A stretch of DNA of 64,000 nt from Sphagnum magellanicum (Eukaryota > Streptophyta > Sphagnopsida > Sphagnales > Sphagnaceae). Shown here in pieces: positions 33,978 through 47,993 of this stretch; positions within the stretch are counted from its first letter, which is position 1, and the number at the start of each line of letters is the position of its first letter. Location of the stretch: contig CM038912.1 of assembly GCA_021904315.1 (NCBI GenBank), forward strand, positions 5,481,061 through 5,545,060, written 5' to 3'. A program made the translations under genes and the position numbers. Below the pieces are notes generated by a model that was not told the origin of the DNA, ran no database searches, and saw only the letters and a program-made list of their open reading frames with translations.

Positions 33978-35380
33978 GGTATGAAAAAAAAACCTTTTAA
34001 TCAATGAGATGGTTAAAATCCATGGGTTGAATTATTTTTGAAGATTATTGTGTTCAGTGAATTTATTAACATAGCAATCATGCTAATGTTGTAGGTAAAA
34101 ATCTTTCATAATGCAATTAACTATGAGAAAAAATCCTTTAAGGTCAATGAGATTATTAAAACCTATAATTTCAATTCATTTGAAGAGTTCTTTTGAGTCA
34201 ACTTAAGTAATTTAGAGTTTGTAGAGTTAAAAAAAGAGTTAAAATTTGATATTAACATGTTTTTTTTCATATAGGTCATAATTTGTATGCAAAGGACATG
34301 AAAGTGGAGTGACATGTTATGAACAAGTGAATGATGTTCAAACACTAAAGGGTCATAACTTTAGTAAAAATCTAATTGCATTATCAACCTTGCAACCTCC
34401 CCCTCATACAAACCATTAGGGGTTTTTTTTTGGCTTTAGCACATTACTTTGTGCAATTTATTTGCATTAGTGTTTTTTTTATTTTTTTGATAAGTGTGAT
34501 TACATATAATACAAGATTAATTTGGATCTTCACTTTGGTTTCCAACTCTTGTTATTGTAGCAGTAGGAGCTACATAAGTAGCTAGCTCTTTTGTACAAAT
34601 GTACAATTAAAATAAGATAGTTGTTGAAGATTTCCCCTAACACTATATTTGCCCAATGGTTGGTAATGCACTCAGTACAAAAGTACTGCAGCAATTTTTT
34701 TCCCCCAGTCTGACCTTTCCCTGGTTTTTTTTCACCTTGGCATTATCAGCATGCTTTGGGTGGTGTTATACATGCTTTGGGCATGTTAAAGGTGCTAGGG
34801 TTATGTTCTCCAGATTTATCCAGAGTTTGTGGCCTCAAACAATTCATTCATATATATATATATAATTCAAAAAATTATTATTTCAATAATTTTTCAAAAA
34901 AAATGAAAATGCAGAAAAGGATGTGCCTCCATCTCCTTTATCGTCATTCTTACTTTTTTTTTTTCCCATTTTCAAAGTGAAGAAAAAAATTTTAATTTTA
35001 AAGATTTATTTAACTATTACAGTACATTCCATAAATCCAAAAACAATTCGCCTGACACAGAGTTTGTAATGGTTTGAAAAAAAGTGTATTTCTGAAATTT
35101 TCAACATTTCTGAAAGATAATATAAATTATTATCGTGGTAGCTGCAAAGGTACTACGGTAGTACCCGCCTTAATGTACAACTTTATGCTCATCATTCCTA
35201 TACCTATCCTTCTTGTTTTGCTTGGGCTGAATCCATTTGTTTGGTGTTTTTTTGTGAATTGCTTCAATCATTTCATCCAAGGTCTTTTTGTTTCTTTTCC
35301 TTTTTCCTTTCTCGATTGTGGAGAAATAAAAGCTTGAATGATGGAGGAGTTAGGTGTAACAAGCAAAGTAATGAGGGCCA
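33978..35380. other. AT-rich intergenic DNA, no gene seen
   Basis: Poly-T runs and short chance frames only. An alternating TATATATATATA stretch lies at about 34,852. No conserved domain is visible. Confidence 0.55.
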
Positions 35381-35384
35381 CAAT

Positions 35385-35874
35385 GAACCAGCGCCTACCC
35401 AGTGCCATGAAGGATGGATGGGAAGTTGCTGGGAAGTGGTTCCCTAGTTAACCATGACGGTTAGCTCGCTTGCTTTGGCCACAACCTACTAACAACTTCC
35501 TTGAACCATTACCCACTCATGCACCACGAAGGATGGATGATAAGTGGATAATCAACAGAAAATCGGTTCAGTTCTTGTTCCCTGGGTAACCATGGTGGTT
35601 AGCTCAGTTGCTTGTTTTTGTTACCTACTTACTAACAACCTTATTGGGTTGTTAGTAGGTAGGTAGTTAAGACAAACCTTGCCTATGAGTCATCTACTCA
35701 CCTTATTATCACCTCTTTTCATACCTATCTACCAGTATACATGACCTACTTCTTACCAAAGGTGAAATTTCATCCATCCACTGGATGCCCCATTATGACT
35801 TAAGTTGTGGATGAAATTATCAAGGTGAAATTTCATCCACGACTTAGTCATAATGGGCATGCAGTAGTGGATGG
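35385..35874. repeat. imperfect duplication plus two hairpins
   Basis: Two copies of a 95-120 bp stretch (about 35,403-35,495 and 35,521-35,638) share GAAGGATGGATG, TTCCCT-GTTAACCATG-GGTTAGCTC and CTACTAACAAC. The second copy ends in a 19-bp palindrome, TACCTACTTACTAACAACC, mirrored after six bases (35,622-35,665). A separate hairpin of about 100 bp (35,774-35,874) has outer arms CCATCCACTGGATGCCCCAT... and inner arms GTGGATGAAATT / AAATTTCATCCAC. There is no coding content. Confidence 0.55.
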
Positions 35875-38800
35875 TGTGCTGGTGGGTGCTGGTTTACTCT
35901 GGCCACTGGAACCAGCTTTTCCTTGTTTTGGATGGGATGGGTTCCCATCCGTTGCCTTTATTATATACAGGGTTTTTCTTCTTTTTATAATCAAATGCTG
36001 CCCGACTTGCAATTTGAACGGACGAATGGATCGATTGAAATTGGAGTTGAACTGAAATTGAAAAGTTTGATTCTTTTTAGAGCAATGGGCTAGTGATCTT
36101 TTTTTGTGGAAAATTTCTACTATTTGAAGAAATTAAATGGAGAACTTGAAAGACTTTTTTTTTCACTAGATTAAATTATTTTTTCTCAGTTGAAATTTTA
36201 AAAATTGGAAAAAAAAAAAAAAAAAAAAAAAAAAAACTAGTTGTATGACTCATGGCCCAAGTGGGGCCAATGAGTTCTCTAGGCAAGTAAACTAGAGTAG
36301 TTTCCTCATCACAGTTTCAGTTTAATGATTGATCATAATTGGTGGGTAGCTAGCTTCTATGTTTTAGGTTAATGATTGGTCTTCTTTCACTTTGTTGAGT
36401 TATAGGGACTTTGTTGGATCATCACAAAGAGATTTAACAATTTGTGTGTGCATCCAAAGTTTAATGCATTATATTTGGATGGGTTTCTATCATCATAACA
36501 AACATGTTGGGAATGGATGTCAGGCAGTTCTATTTTTTATTTATTTATTTTAAACTGTTGATTCCAGTTTTCACACAAGATTTTAAGAATTGAAATAGTT
36601 TTTAAAAAATAATTCTGATTAAAGAGAATTAGTCAAGGTATCAATTTTTTGAAAAAAAAAATTTAATTGATTTTTTAAGTGTTAATTTTCACGAATTTAA
36701 GACTAGGTTAATTCTCAAAACAGTTTTCACAACTTTTCAAGTTGTGTTTTTGTCTTGTCCTTTACACAATGTGTTATAGATTTTTTTGGTTTCATTTTCT
36801 TTTTTAAATGTGAGAAAAGACTCCAACACATTAAAAATCTCATTTTTGATGTTAGAATGTCGTAAAAACAACTCATGAACAACCCCAAATTTAATAAATT
36901 ATTGTTTGTGGGATTTTGTATTTTCCTTCAATTTCAAACATGTTATTATTGTAGTTCATGCAACGTATCTCTTAGCAACAAGTGGCCTCAAAATTGATTC
37001 AAAACATAAGCATTCACAATTAGAGCATTCACAACTAGGGAAAGGTAATCACAATTATTTGAAAAATGTGTCATGTAAGAGAAGGAAGCATTATTTCACT
37101 AACTACAACAATAGTTTATCTATTATAACAAAGACTAATATCATTTTAGAATTGTAAATCTTTTTAGAACACAATCATTTTTCTAGCAAACTTGCAAACA
37201 AAGTTTAACACTCAATGTTGATATTTTCAAATTATAGTTCAAATAAAAAATAAAAAATGATTGTAAAAATGGTTGCCAAAATCAATTTAAATGAAAAAAC
37301 CTCTAGCTTGTTCAAGTTGGAATGTTTAGTTTTCTTATATGGATATTAAAATACTTGTAGCTTTGTTCCATTCTTGTCTTCTTTTCCAAACTTTTTAAAC
37401 CAAATTATATATTTATACAAATTTGATTTAATACATTTAATAGAAACTATTACTTGAGATTTTTGCCCACTTTCTCATTTGTTATCACATATTGGCAAGT
37501 TTTAGAAAAAACATGACCAAAACAACTATTTTGAAAGCTTTCCTCCAAACCCAAACATTCATAACTCACAACAACTTTATAACTCTTCTCATAACATTTA
37601 TATTTGACATTTTGTCTTTTACATAAGTAAGAATTTTCTTCCTAAACCCATATTCATGCAATATTTACATTAAATTTATGGTTAAAGCTTGACAAATAAC
37701 TTATGTTGCTTCAAACAAATTAATAGTGACATGCTTTGGCTACTAGTCAACCCCTAATGTTTTTGTCAAAAGAAGAAAAAATGTCACGTGCATCTTGAGA
37801 CATCCATAAATCAAGACTTGATATTACAATAATATTGCAATCTATTAATTTTAACAAAACATACTCTTATTTTATTTTCTTCACCAAATCAAGCAACACC
37901 TTTTGAGAGAAAAAATTGAAGGAAAAACCACATGAGGACACAAATGCAAGGCCATACATTTAAACTAAATACTTTCCACAAACTACGTTGGTAAGTGAGT
38001 TTTGACAATCAAAAGGCCTAAGTTTTGCAAAAATTATTTTTGTTACATGTTATCTTTTTTGAAAGGATCTTTTATAACAAATGTTTTTGAAATTTGACCT
38101 CCAAATAGATAAGCATATTTTCACTAGTTGTTTTTAAATAGTTTCTTTCAATGGACTATTAATTTTTCCCTCAAATTTTTTTTACAATAATTGCATGGTC
38201 CACATTCACGTGTTTGTTGAAAATTGTTATACCACTCAATGTTTTATAGTATGAAATTAAGACTTTTCTTGCTTAAGTTTTTGGATTAAATCCATTTGTA
38301 GGATTGTTGCAACAAATTACAATGCATCATTTGAAAATTGTTACAATCAAATTCTTTCTATCATTAGCATAGAAAAAATCTAATAAATTGCATTTCTACC
38401 TTGAAATATCCATTTAATTCTCTAAGTGTGCAATTTTTAAAAGCTTCATTTTCATTTTTTTTCTTCATTTTCAAGACCTTTATTTTTTTATGTTTCCAAA
38501 TTAAAACAATCTTCAAAAAGTTCTTCCATAAAAACATCATTGATAAAAACTTCACATGTTTCATTTTTATTTTATTTTTCATTTTCTCATTTTACTACTC
38601 CATTTTTCACAAAATACTTGTTATTGGGTACATTTAAGGGAATAGGAACCAACTTAGGAAAGGGACTAAATCCTTGACAATGTTTAACATTTTTTTTTGG
38701 TACAATATGTTTAAAATTATGGTGTACAAATCAAGTTTTTATTTTTAAAATTCTTATGAACCAAAAAGATGTTATCTTATACTACATTGAAAATGTTACA

Positions 38801-41800
38801 TAAAAACATTCCCATTAAATTGTCATTTTCAAATCATTTCAAGTCTTTCAAAAAAATTAAGCAACAAAAAACATTGGTTACATTGTTTTAAAAATATTTT
38901 TGAATACTTCATACTCATTAAATTCATTTCATGATCTCACAATACATTAAAAATATTGTTCTTCAAGTTCATCCAAAATTTTCAACCTTAATTTAAGTAA
39001 CCATTTATTATAGAGGGTTTATTAATTAATAGTCCTAGTTAATGATCCTAACTTATTTCATAATAATTTATTAAAACTATTAATAATGAAATGAACTAAT
39101 GTTAGTGAACTTGTGAGGAACCATAGTACAAGGACCTTAAACTTTCAATGTATTAGTGTTTATTAACACTAGTTTAGTTAATAATCCCATTTAATTAATT
39201 TGCTTAAGTAGTGGTTACATTTGAAAGTGGTTCATTTTATTTCATTTTTGCCTTATTCAACAAGAGTGAAGAGATTTTTAAAAATATATATTCTACTAAG
39301 GTCCAACCATGCTATTAAAAGCCACATGTGCCCCTTTAGACCACTACTTTTTTTGAAAAATATTTTCAGAATTTTTTTAATATGTCTTTAAAAATATATT
39401 AATGTTTAAAAAAAAAATCTTATACTATTATGTTAAGGTGTATATTAAAAAGTATTCAAAAATATGTCATAAAAAATATTTTCAAATTGTGCTTTTAATG
39501 TCAAAACTATTTTTAACCTACTTTTAGGCAACTTTTAAACAATGCTTACGATTGTTAATGGTTAATGTTAGTATGATTGCACACATTAATGTGTGGTTTT
39601 AATTTTTTAATTGCAAAATGATTTAACTATTTACAACCTAACAAGCACAACTCAAAACATTTACCAACATTTACAAAATCAAAATAATTCATTTAACCTT
39701 ACTTTCTTCATGTAAAAATGAGCATGCAAAATGAAATGTAACGCAAAACAATGTGTATGAATGATAACAAAACTTACAAAAAACAAACCTATTTATTAAT
39801 GTTAGAATTCTATGATGTTTAATAACAAACAAAATTTGAACAAAGATTGAGCTTAGAACATGAACAATTGCTTCCTCAAAATAAATCCAAGGATGAACAT
39901 GTAACATGAACATCCAAATATAGTAAACACAAAATTATAAAAAACACTTGTAATTTGTACTTGAAACAATGAAGAATGCAACTTGATTAAATAGCTTCAA
40001 GCTCTTCACTTCTAAATTTACACAAAGTAAGTGGTGGGAAACACCATTTACTAACTAACATTAATGCAAGAAAAGTCAAGTAGCAATTCAAAAGGAACCA
40101 AGTAAGCATGGGAGCTAGGTAGAAAAGGTAGGTTTGAGCTTGGAGATGAACTAAACATTGTGGAGTAGAATAACAATGCTAAAAGAGTTGAGTAGCACCA
40201 AGCAACAATGCAAGGGGTGCCAAGTGAGGTGAAGCTTGCAACCGAGGACCAAGAACGTACAAGCCACACAAAAACAAAGCACTACAAAAAAACAAGAATA
40301 AATATTCTTGAATACACCACAAAACACAAATCAAGAACAAATCTTTGAAAAAAGAAGAATGAGGTCCAAGATAGATTTGATAAACAAGTGGAGAAGAAGA
40401 GAAGAGGATTCCTCCATGCAATGATTATGAAGGTGCCACCTAAAACCCATAGGATACCTAACTTTAAAATTATAATTCAAGCTAAGAACTTTGGCCCTAA
40501 ATACCCAACTAAGGTATCTATGTTTTGAGGTTTAAATAAATAACATGGTTTGAAAGGTCATTTTTCACATTAATGAAACCTTGCAAATCAAATATCAACC
40601 CAAGTATCATTATGAATGATATTTGATGGTTTTCTTAAGGAGAGTTGATTTGAACTCTTGACCACTTCTCATTTGATTTCTAATACCCACCCAATATTGG
40701 TTTGGAACTTTGGACATTTGAAAATATTGTGAACTTAAGTTGGAATTGTACTTACATAATTTTAATTTCACACAATGTAGCCTAAAGAATGAGGATGTGT
40801 GACATAACAACATTTATCAATATTTAGGGGTTTCTCAAACATAATTTCCATCACCATTGAGGTGACATAGGTTGGTTTGTTGCAATTTTCTAGTGAGGTG
40901 TTTTGCCAATGAAGAACATTGAGTGTTGATTTTTATAAATCTAAATTGTACAAGTGATGGCATTTTTTTGTTGTTATGTTCAAAAAAGCCCTATTGTTTG
41001 AGCAATAAACCTTCAACCTTTACCTTTGCCCTTGCATTCTAAGGCATAATGTCCTGATAGTAGTGCCCTCCCCATTATGAAAAATCCATCATTCCACTAC
41101 ATTTGTTAGATTTAAAAAAAAGTCCGGAAAAATGTTGTAGACACATGAAAAGGAACAAATCTTTGCTTCAATTCTCAAATTTTTGCTATTCACCCTTTTG
41201 CCAAGGCTAATAATGTCTTTTCAATTTAAAAAGTAATTTCCAAACTTTATTAAAGTGTTATTTTGATGTAAATAATTTCATGGTACCATCCCTACCAAAC
41301 ATTATTTAATATTGTTGAAATTTTTTGTTGTTGAAAATAATATCGATTGTAGATTATATCATGAATATAATTTCAAATTTAAATGATCATAATTATAATA
41401 TTTCTGTCAGTTGGTATTTTCTTCTAATGATTTACCTTCAAGAATTAGTGTGTTGGGCATAAGGTGGTTGCCAAATTGCTTGAAAGTTCAAAAACCTTTA
41501 AACATTCCCAATGCTTACTTGTCATAGTGTTGGTTAAAAATTCCTGAAAAAATAAAAATTTGAAATACAATTCATTACAACAAAATGTGGTTTTTCTATA
41601 ATATATACCCATTATTGATCATTGGCACACGTTTGTTGAAATATTAATTGTTTTGAAAAAACAGGGTTCAATAGCTTTAATGTGAATATTTCAAATTTTC
41701 AGTAGAAAGTAACAAGTACATTAAAAAAATTATTTGTTAATTTATTACTGAAATATCTCAATGTTTGGATTGTTCACATATAAGGAAGATCTTGGATTCA

Positions 41801-43480
41801 ATTCCTTGAAATTTTGATGTTGTACAAAATTCAATTGATGCATGCCCTTTTGAAAATTAATTAGTGTTAAACATGACTCACATTTACAACGGTAGATTAT
41901 GGCTCATGAAACATGTGTCAGCTAAAATTTGTGGTTACATTCATTATAGTGCATATAGTATTTGGTGTTCATTGTTGAACATTTGTTGATTAAATTTTAT
42001 TTATTTATTGTTTTGTTAGGTTGAACATTCCAAACCATGCACGCCTTCCAATGGATTTGGTATAATTGAAGAGGCCTTGATGAGTAAAGGTGCATTTGGA
42101 AAAGGAAAACATTGAAGGACTATTCAACTATGTATTTTTGTTACACAACTATGGGGATCTATGTTTTTTGTCTCACAAACATTTATTCACATATCTACCT
42201 TCCATGCATATCTAATATGCCATTATAGTGATTATTCTACACATTCACAAAACTATGCATAAAACATTGAATATCCCATCACCAAATTATTTTTTGATTC
42301 TTAATCTTCAAGTTTATTTTTTGAAACTTTTAGCCCTATACAATAAACTTCATTGTAGTCAAGTGAAGATGTCTTCAATAGGCCCTAAACATGCACTTAT
42401 ATTAGACAATAGGAAATTTATAAAAAAATTTAAAAAAAAGAAAAAGACCTTAAATAATTCATCATGCACATTAATTTGTGCCATGACTTTTTTTATGAAT
42501 CATACATTGATCAATATTAATTTATGACACCTTACCACCTAACTTAATAAATTACTTATTTTAACACCTTAGGTAATTATATTAAGTTACATGCACTGAG
42601 GTGGTTTAATGATGTTTAAACTTACAAGAATTATAGAAAATTGAGACAATATTGTCATTGAGAGTTCAAGAAAATCAAAACAAAAAGATTTAGTGAGACC
42701 TAGGCAAGTTTTTGGTATTTTTGGAAAGCATTTAATCAATCAAATTTAATGGAGCTGGTTTCATTATTTTTAGAGTGAAGTTGTAGGAAACATTGAATTT
42801 TGTGTGCCTAGTTTTGTTGTTGGAATTTCAAACTCTAATTTTTAGTGAAATTTAGGTTTAAAACAAAATTGTGCCATTGTCCCTTTCAAAATTCATTCAT
42901 GGGTCAACAACATAGGTCACATTAGTATCTATTGAAAGACGATAGCTTGTTTGCTTGGTTTGGACCACGTTGAGGTGTTCCAAACCATGGTGCCGCTTGC
43001 CACACATTTGATATCATTGAAAAACTTACAATGAATAGAGTGTGCCTTGAAAGAAGTTCATAATGTTCAGACCAATGTTGGGCAGTTCTCACATATAAAA
43101 TAACAGTCGGTTTTCACATTTGATTTTCATAACTCACTTATTAAAATCTCCAATAATGAAAATATATATTAATAATTAAATAATTAGTAACTTAATTATT
43201 TCATCATGGAAAAAAAACACCACCATATGAAAAAAATAATAACAACAGGAGAAAAGTAACAGCCCCACCTGAGAAGAACCACAAGAAGAACACAACACCA
43301 ACTAATACAAAGACTCTGAAAAGCTAATCTAGTTCTACCAGAGATGAACCTATTTGATTCTCCATGTGTATATATATTATATATATTTGAATCGATTTTT
43401 ATGACTGTTTCTCGTTCATGTGAGAACTTGAGGGCAATTTTCACTCCAGTTTTCATATGTAAAGGTGCAAATCAATTTTT
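35875..43480. other. long AT-rich stretch, no gene seen
   Basis: The only local features are a run of 28 A at 36,209-36,236 and scattered A/T homopolymers. All open frames are under 100 residues, AT-driven and without recognisable domains. I find no retroelement motifs, RNA genes or clear repeat pairs by eye. Confidence 0.5.
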
Positions 43481-43486
43481 ATTGTG

Positions 43487-43584
43487 AAAATTGAGTTGAG
43501 AACTGGACTGAAAATCAGGTGAATATTCAAACAATAAAAATTGAGTTGAGAACTGGACCGAAAATCAGGTGAACATTCAAAAAC
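43487..43584. repeat. tandem duplication of about 50 bp
   Basis: AAAATTGAGTTGAGAACTGG through CAGGTGAATATTCAAA is repeated directly with two or three differences. The near identity indicates a recent local duplication. Confidence 0.7.
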
Positions 43585-45690
43585 CCCCCAACACTGGTTC
43601 AAACCTACAATACAAGAATGACTTAATATTGAATAATATTGTTCAAAAAATATTTCACCCAAAAAAATATATATATATCAGAAAACAAATTGGGGTGCAC
43701 TCTTTGTACTTTTGAACCAAAAAATTTAGTAGAATTCAAACGTTCAACAAAAATTGAATTTCAAGCTTAAGCTAAAGATGTACCTTTCAATATTACAATA
43801 TGAACATGACACATCACACTATTACACTTAATATTCAGTGTTTTTTTTTTTTGTTTTGGTGAATTTTCAAAACCTGACGACAAAAAAAAAGGGGGGACTG
43901 GTGAATCCAACAAAGGGATTTTTGAGATTTAAAAAAATAAAATCATCAGATGTTGACAAAAAACAACTTAGAAGTCGTCAAATTTAAACAGTGTGTTCCT
44001 GTAGGTTGCCGAAACGAGGTAGGATTCCAAAAAAGATCAACTAGTCCACCAGGACAATTGCCATTTAGTGTTAATTAATGTTGAGGATCCCAACCCATGC
44101 ACCTTCGTGAGGAATTTGTAAAAGAAACATTGCTTATATTATACTTTAACATAACTTTGTGACACATACTTATTACACTAATATCAAATTAATGTTTAAT
44201 TTTAATATGTGCATGGTAGTAAATGTCACATATTGTACATTGTTATTGATGAAACCACAAAATTTATATATCACACATGTGTCGCGAATCATGGCCTAAT
44301 AATGCAAGAAAAACCACTTTGTGTTGTAGTTAGGAGACACCTTTTAGTTTGCAAAAGTTGCATGGGACATAATAGTATTATTAATCCCTGAAAGAAGGGA
44401 GGTGTGCAAGCCAGTGTTTGTTTTTCAAAAATTTGATGTAAACAAGGTGAAGATACATAAGCCAATTTAGCCAAATTTAGCTATTAACAAAAGACAAAGG
44501 GAAAAAAATTAACATCCTTTTCATTTTGGCTACCTACTTGAACATATAGAAATCTGGCAACTTTTTAAGTTAATTTTTTTTTCCCAACTTTTGATGATTT
44601 TTACAAAAGAAAGAATTTGGAACAACTAAATTCCAACATTTACAATAGTATGAAACTTCACATCCACAAAAAAGTCTGGGTCATATCCAACTTCATAATA
44701 GGAGGTCATGAGCATATGATGCTACAATATGCATTCCTTGAACATTGTGATCATAATTTTTGTTGCTTTTCAATGATTGGGTTTTTGCATTATTTTGGTA
44801 CTAGGTGTTATTTCATAGTTCATTTATAGGAAAAGTGGGAGACAAGGGGAGGGGGTGGCAGTTGAGACCGTCGGTGACTTGATTACTTTGTATCACATTC
44901 CATGTATTTTATGCAATGAATTTTTAAAAATCTTATCTATAATTTTTGGATGTACATGACACATCCAAAATGGGGTCCCTACAAGAAGTTTTGAAATGCC
45001 ATAGTCTTATAATTGCCTAAATGAATGGGCATACGTCATGGGATGTGAGGTTGGCAATCTCATTCCAAAGTTTGGATGATTTCTTGCAATCAATTGGGTT
45101 GGATTTCCAAACTTTTATTCATATACACTTTTTCTATTATTTTCCACAAATGTTAAAGTACTTACAAGTCTTGAGAGTGCCCAAAAAAAACGAAAGGAAT
45201 GTAAGAAAAAACATGCAAAGGATTCTAGAAATTAAGTATATTCACATTACGATTTTGCAAAAAAATTAATATGACAAAAACATGATAATTTAATGTTGCA
45301 CTAGTGGGTACTGGTTCACTCTGCAAGAAATATAGCACAAATGCTAAAAATATATTATATATATAATGCCCTAAGCCTAGGGTCAGTTTTCACATTAACA
45401 AAACAACCAACTAATTATTGGTTTTTGAGAAACAAATTTGTTTTTTAGGGCGAGTAGTATTAGGGTGAGTAGCATTCCATAGCCAATTGTAATGAGAATC
45501 TTGACACCCTGATCAGCTATTAGGTCACTCGATAATTCGAATAACCTTGGACCTTCCTTCCATTATTGGCCTACTACTCAGTGCAAGGTAGCAACGTCGG
45601 CTCTCATTGCCCCAATGAGATTGGGTGAATGACCCAAACCTTGAGATATAATATATATCAAGGTTGCACGAAGTGAAAACTGACATTAGA
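43585..45690. other. AT-rich intergenic DNA with a weak inverted pair
   Basis: No gene is seen. GTCAGTTTTCAC (about 45,384) is mirrored by GTGAAAACTGAC (about 45,676), and AACCTTGAGATATAAT / ATATATCAAGGTT forms a small hairpin at about 45,640. These could mark a 300-bp MITE-like insertion, but the ends are too short to be sure. Confidence 0.35.
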
Positions 45691-45694
45691 CAGT

Positions 45695-46935
45695 ACCTTC
45701 ATATGACTGATGTTTTTTCTTTGTCAAATATTTATTTATATTAAAAATGAGTTTAAGCATATTGTTTTGTTCTTCAATTTTTCCATGTCATGCCCAAAGT
45801 GGTGATCAGCCACAAGAGGATTTAGCTAAATTTGGTTACAAGACAACTATAGTAGGAAAATTAGGAATCCTGCTATATTTTGGTGACTTGATAGAACCTA
45901 CTATTTAAATCTAATGATTTGATATGAAAAGAAAGCTAGAAATCTGACAAAACATGTCAATTTTTATAGGCAATTTACAGCTTTCTTCTTAGGAATCTGG
46001 TGAAATTTTTAAATTAAAAAAAATAAAAATCCTTTGACCATTTTGCTGGGCCCTTTCTTTTGTGACAAAAATAATGAAAATTTTCCACCAAAAAAAACAC
46101 TGTTTTAATTTTCCAGAATTTCAATTGGGGAATAAGTATGCAAAGTACACACTTTCTTGTGTATTTGTAATAGTAACACAACTGGTTGGTACAGTAAATA
46201 AAATTTCACAACTTGAGAGTTTGATTCTCAACAACTTAGGCAAATATCAATAGCATTGTCTCTTTTTCAACTAAACCTTCTGTGAATTATCTTGTGCTGA
46301 ACATCAGTAGTAGGTATGGTAATACATACAAACATACTAGAGACCTACCGACCATATACAAATGCAAAAAAAGAGCCAGGCTGAGAAATCAGTGCATACA
46401 AAAGGGGGGTCTTCAGCCTTCAGTTTGACAGACATCACTCATTTCCACCTTGTTAAATGTGTTCTGAAATTCTCGTGCATCAAAGTTCAAACATCACAGC
46501 TGAAAACAGAAAAAGAACCCTCCATCTTTGAAAGCTTTTCAAGGACTAATATGGTACCCCAGAAGTACAAAATGCTCAGAGAAGGGGATATAAAGCTGTG
46601 TCATCGATCAGGTTTACTCTAGGTAGCAGATACGTTTCCTACTACTGATGTTTGACACAAAATAATTCACAAAAGGTTTACCTGAAAAAGGGAAGTTTTT
46701 ATTATTATTTGTTAAAATTGTTGACAATTGAAGCCTCAACTTGTGAAAATATAATTATTGTTCCAACCATAGGGTTACTATTACAAATACACAACAAAAT
46801 GTGTACTTTGCATACTTTTCCCTCAACTGTTGAAATTTTGGAAAATTCAATTTGAAACTGCCTAACGTTGTTTTTTAAATAAATAAATATTCAGCAAAGA
46901 AGTGCCAAACATCAGTCATAGGTATGGTATTGCTG
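45695..46935. mobile_element. foldback-like element with long imperfect inverted repeats
   Basis: Left arm 46,100-46,316 and right arm 46,638-46,858 are reverse complements at roughly 75-80% by eye. Shared blocks include AGTATGCAAAGTACACA, TGTGTATTTGTAATAGTAAC, AACTTGAG and AACATCAGTAGTAGG. The spacer is about 320 bp. A further mirrored outer block (45,695-45,745 against about 46,870-46,930, sharing AACATCAGTCATA and AAATAAATATT) suggests the left arm was opened by about 340 bp of unrelated DNA that includes dispersed repeat R2. There is no coding frame. Foldback elements or a large MITE are the likely types. Confidence 0.55.
45798..45890 (+). repeat. dispersed repeat R2 (pair with 17,715-17,810)
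   Basis: The two stretches share GTGGTGATCA-CCA-AAGA, TTTAGCTA-ATTTGG-TAC, a spaced AGTAG-AAAA and AATCCT-CTATATT in the same order and orientation. There is no coding frame and the ends are unclear. Confidence 0.5.
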
Positions 46936-47727
46936 TCTTTCTCTTAATCTCTCCTGCAAAAAGAGTTAAGGCTACAAAAATGAGAAGCTCTCATACAAAA
47001 AGAGTTAAGGCTACAAAGATGATGAGCTAAAACACGTGAGAGTACACTTTTGACAAAAAAGATAACTTCAGTGGGTTGATTTGGAGGATATTAGCACCAG
47101 CAGAGATGACAGGATGAAGTGCAGCATTCAAAATTGGGTGAAGGAAGGCTATACATGTTGCAGACACAGGTTGTTGCTGCTAGTATGGAGTGACTTGAGG
47201 ATGGGTAGAGCTACCCATCATCAACTCTCATGTCTAATGAGGTTGGTCACCCTGACACTTGGTGCTTGACATCATTCCAGTCTTTGGTGTCAGTTGAGAC
47301 CCACATGTCCTGGGACACTAGTGCTGCAGGACACAAGTCATATGACAGTTTTTTTAGTTAGTGTTGCTAGACTGGCTTGCCCCATCAACGCAAGAAATTA
47401 TCCTTGACGGCTGAGCTCACATCATAACTCCTGAATGTATCAGTTTGGCCGAATTTTGATTTTAAGGAGAGCTGTGACAACTCAATACCAACAAGCATAT
47501 TGTTATTGAGAAAGACAAAAAGAATGTCAAGACTAGTGTTGTGTGTATAAGTGTCAATAGCTATATATACAATGTGTAAATCTTAGGTAAGTGTAAATCA
47601 TTTACACTTACATGTCCAAACTTTTTACACTTACATTGTTGATGTGTATATATTTATTTTTACATTTACATGACCTTGTATAATTGTTTTGAGACATGTA
47701 AGTGTATATACTAAGGTTTCATAAAGT
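46936..47727. other. intergenic DNA with a small tandem duplication
   Basis: CAAAAAGAGTTAAGGCTACAAA is repeated at about 46,958 and 46,999. TTTACACTTAC words recur in both orientations at 47,570-47,640 and again around 53,660-53,800, beyond the copia element. No gene is seen. Confidence 0.4.
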
Positions 47728-47993
47728 CACCTTGTCTTTGGGCCTCCTTTCACCCTCATACCGCTCTTGCAGTGTATCCATAAAGTGAGGAAATTTTATA
47801 AAATATGGGTATGAAATGCTGAAAGTCAACATTTAATACATAAGGTTCTAAAATAATTATAGTAGTTGTATAGGTAGGAACAATGAAAATATATGTAACA
47901 GTAGTGGAGGCGTTTAAGAGAAATGAAATACAAGGTGAAATTCAATTTATCATAAAAATTGATGGTTTTCTGAGTTCCCTCCACCTTTCCCCT
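47728..47993 (-). repeat. dispersed repeat R1, copy 2 (part next to the copia element)
   Basis: This is the reverse-orientation counterpart of about 23,870-24,143. The rest of this copy continues at 53,389 to about 53,530, on the other side of the copia element, so the copia element landed inside the repeat. Confidence 0.65.

Noticed and set aside
36209-36236. Run of 28 A as the tail of a SINE or LINE
   Set aside because: There are no internal RNA polymerase III boxes, no LINE-like sequence before it and no clear target duplication.
47560-47720. TTTACACTTAC words on both sides of the copia element as terminal repeats of a larger element
   Set aside because: The words are short and occur in several orientations on each side; no consistent ends or duplication could be defined.
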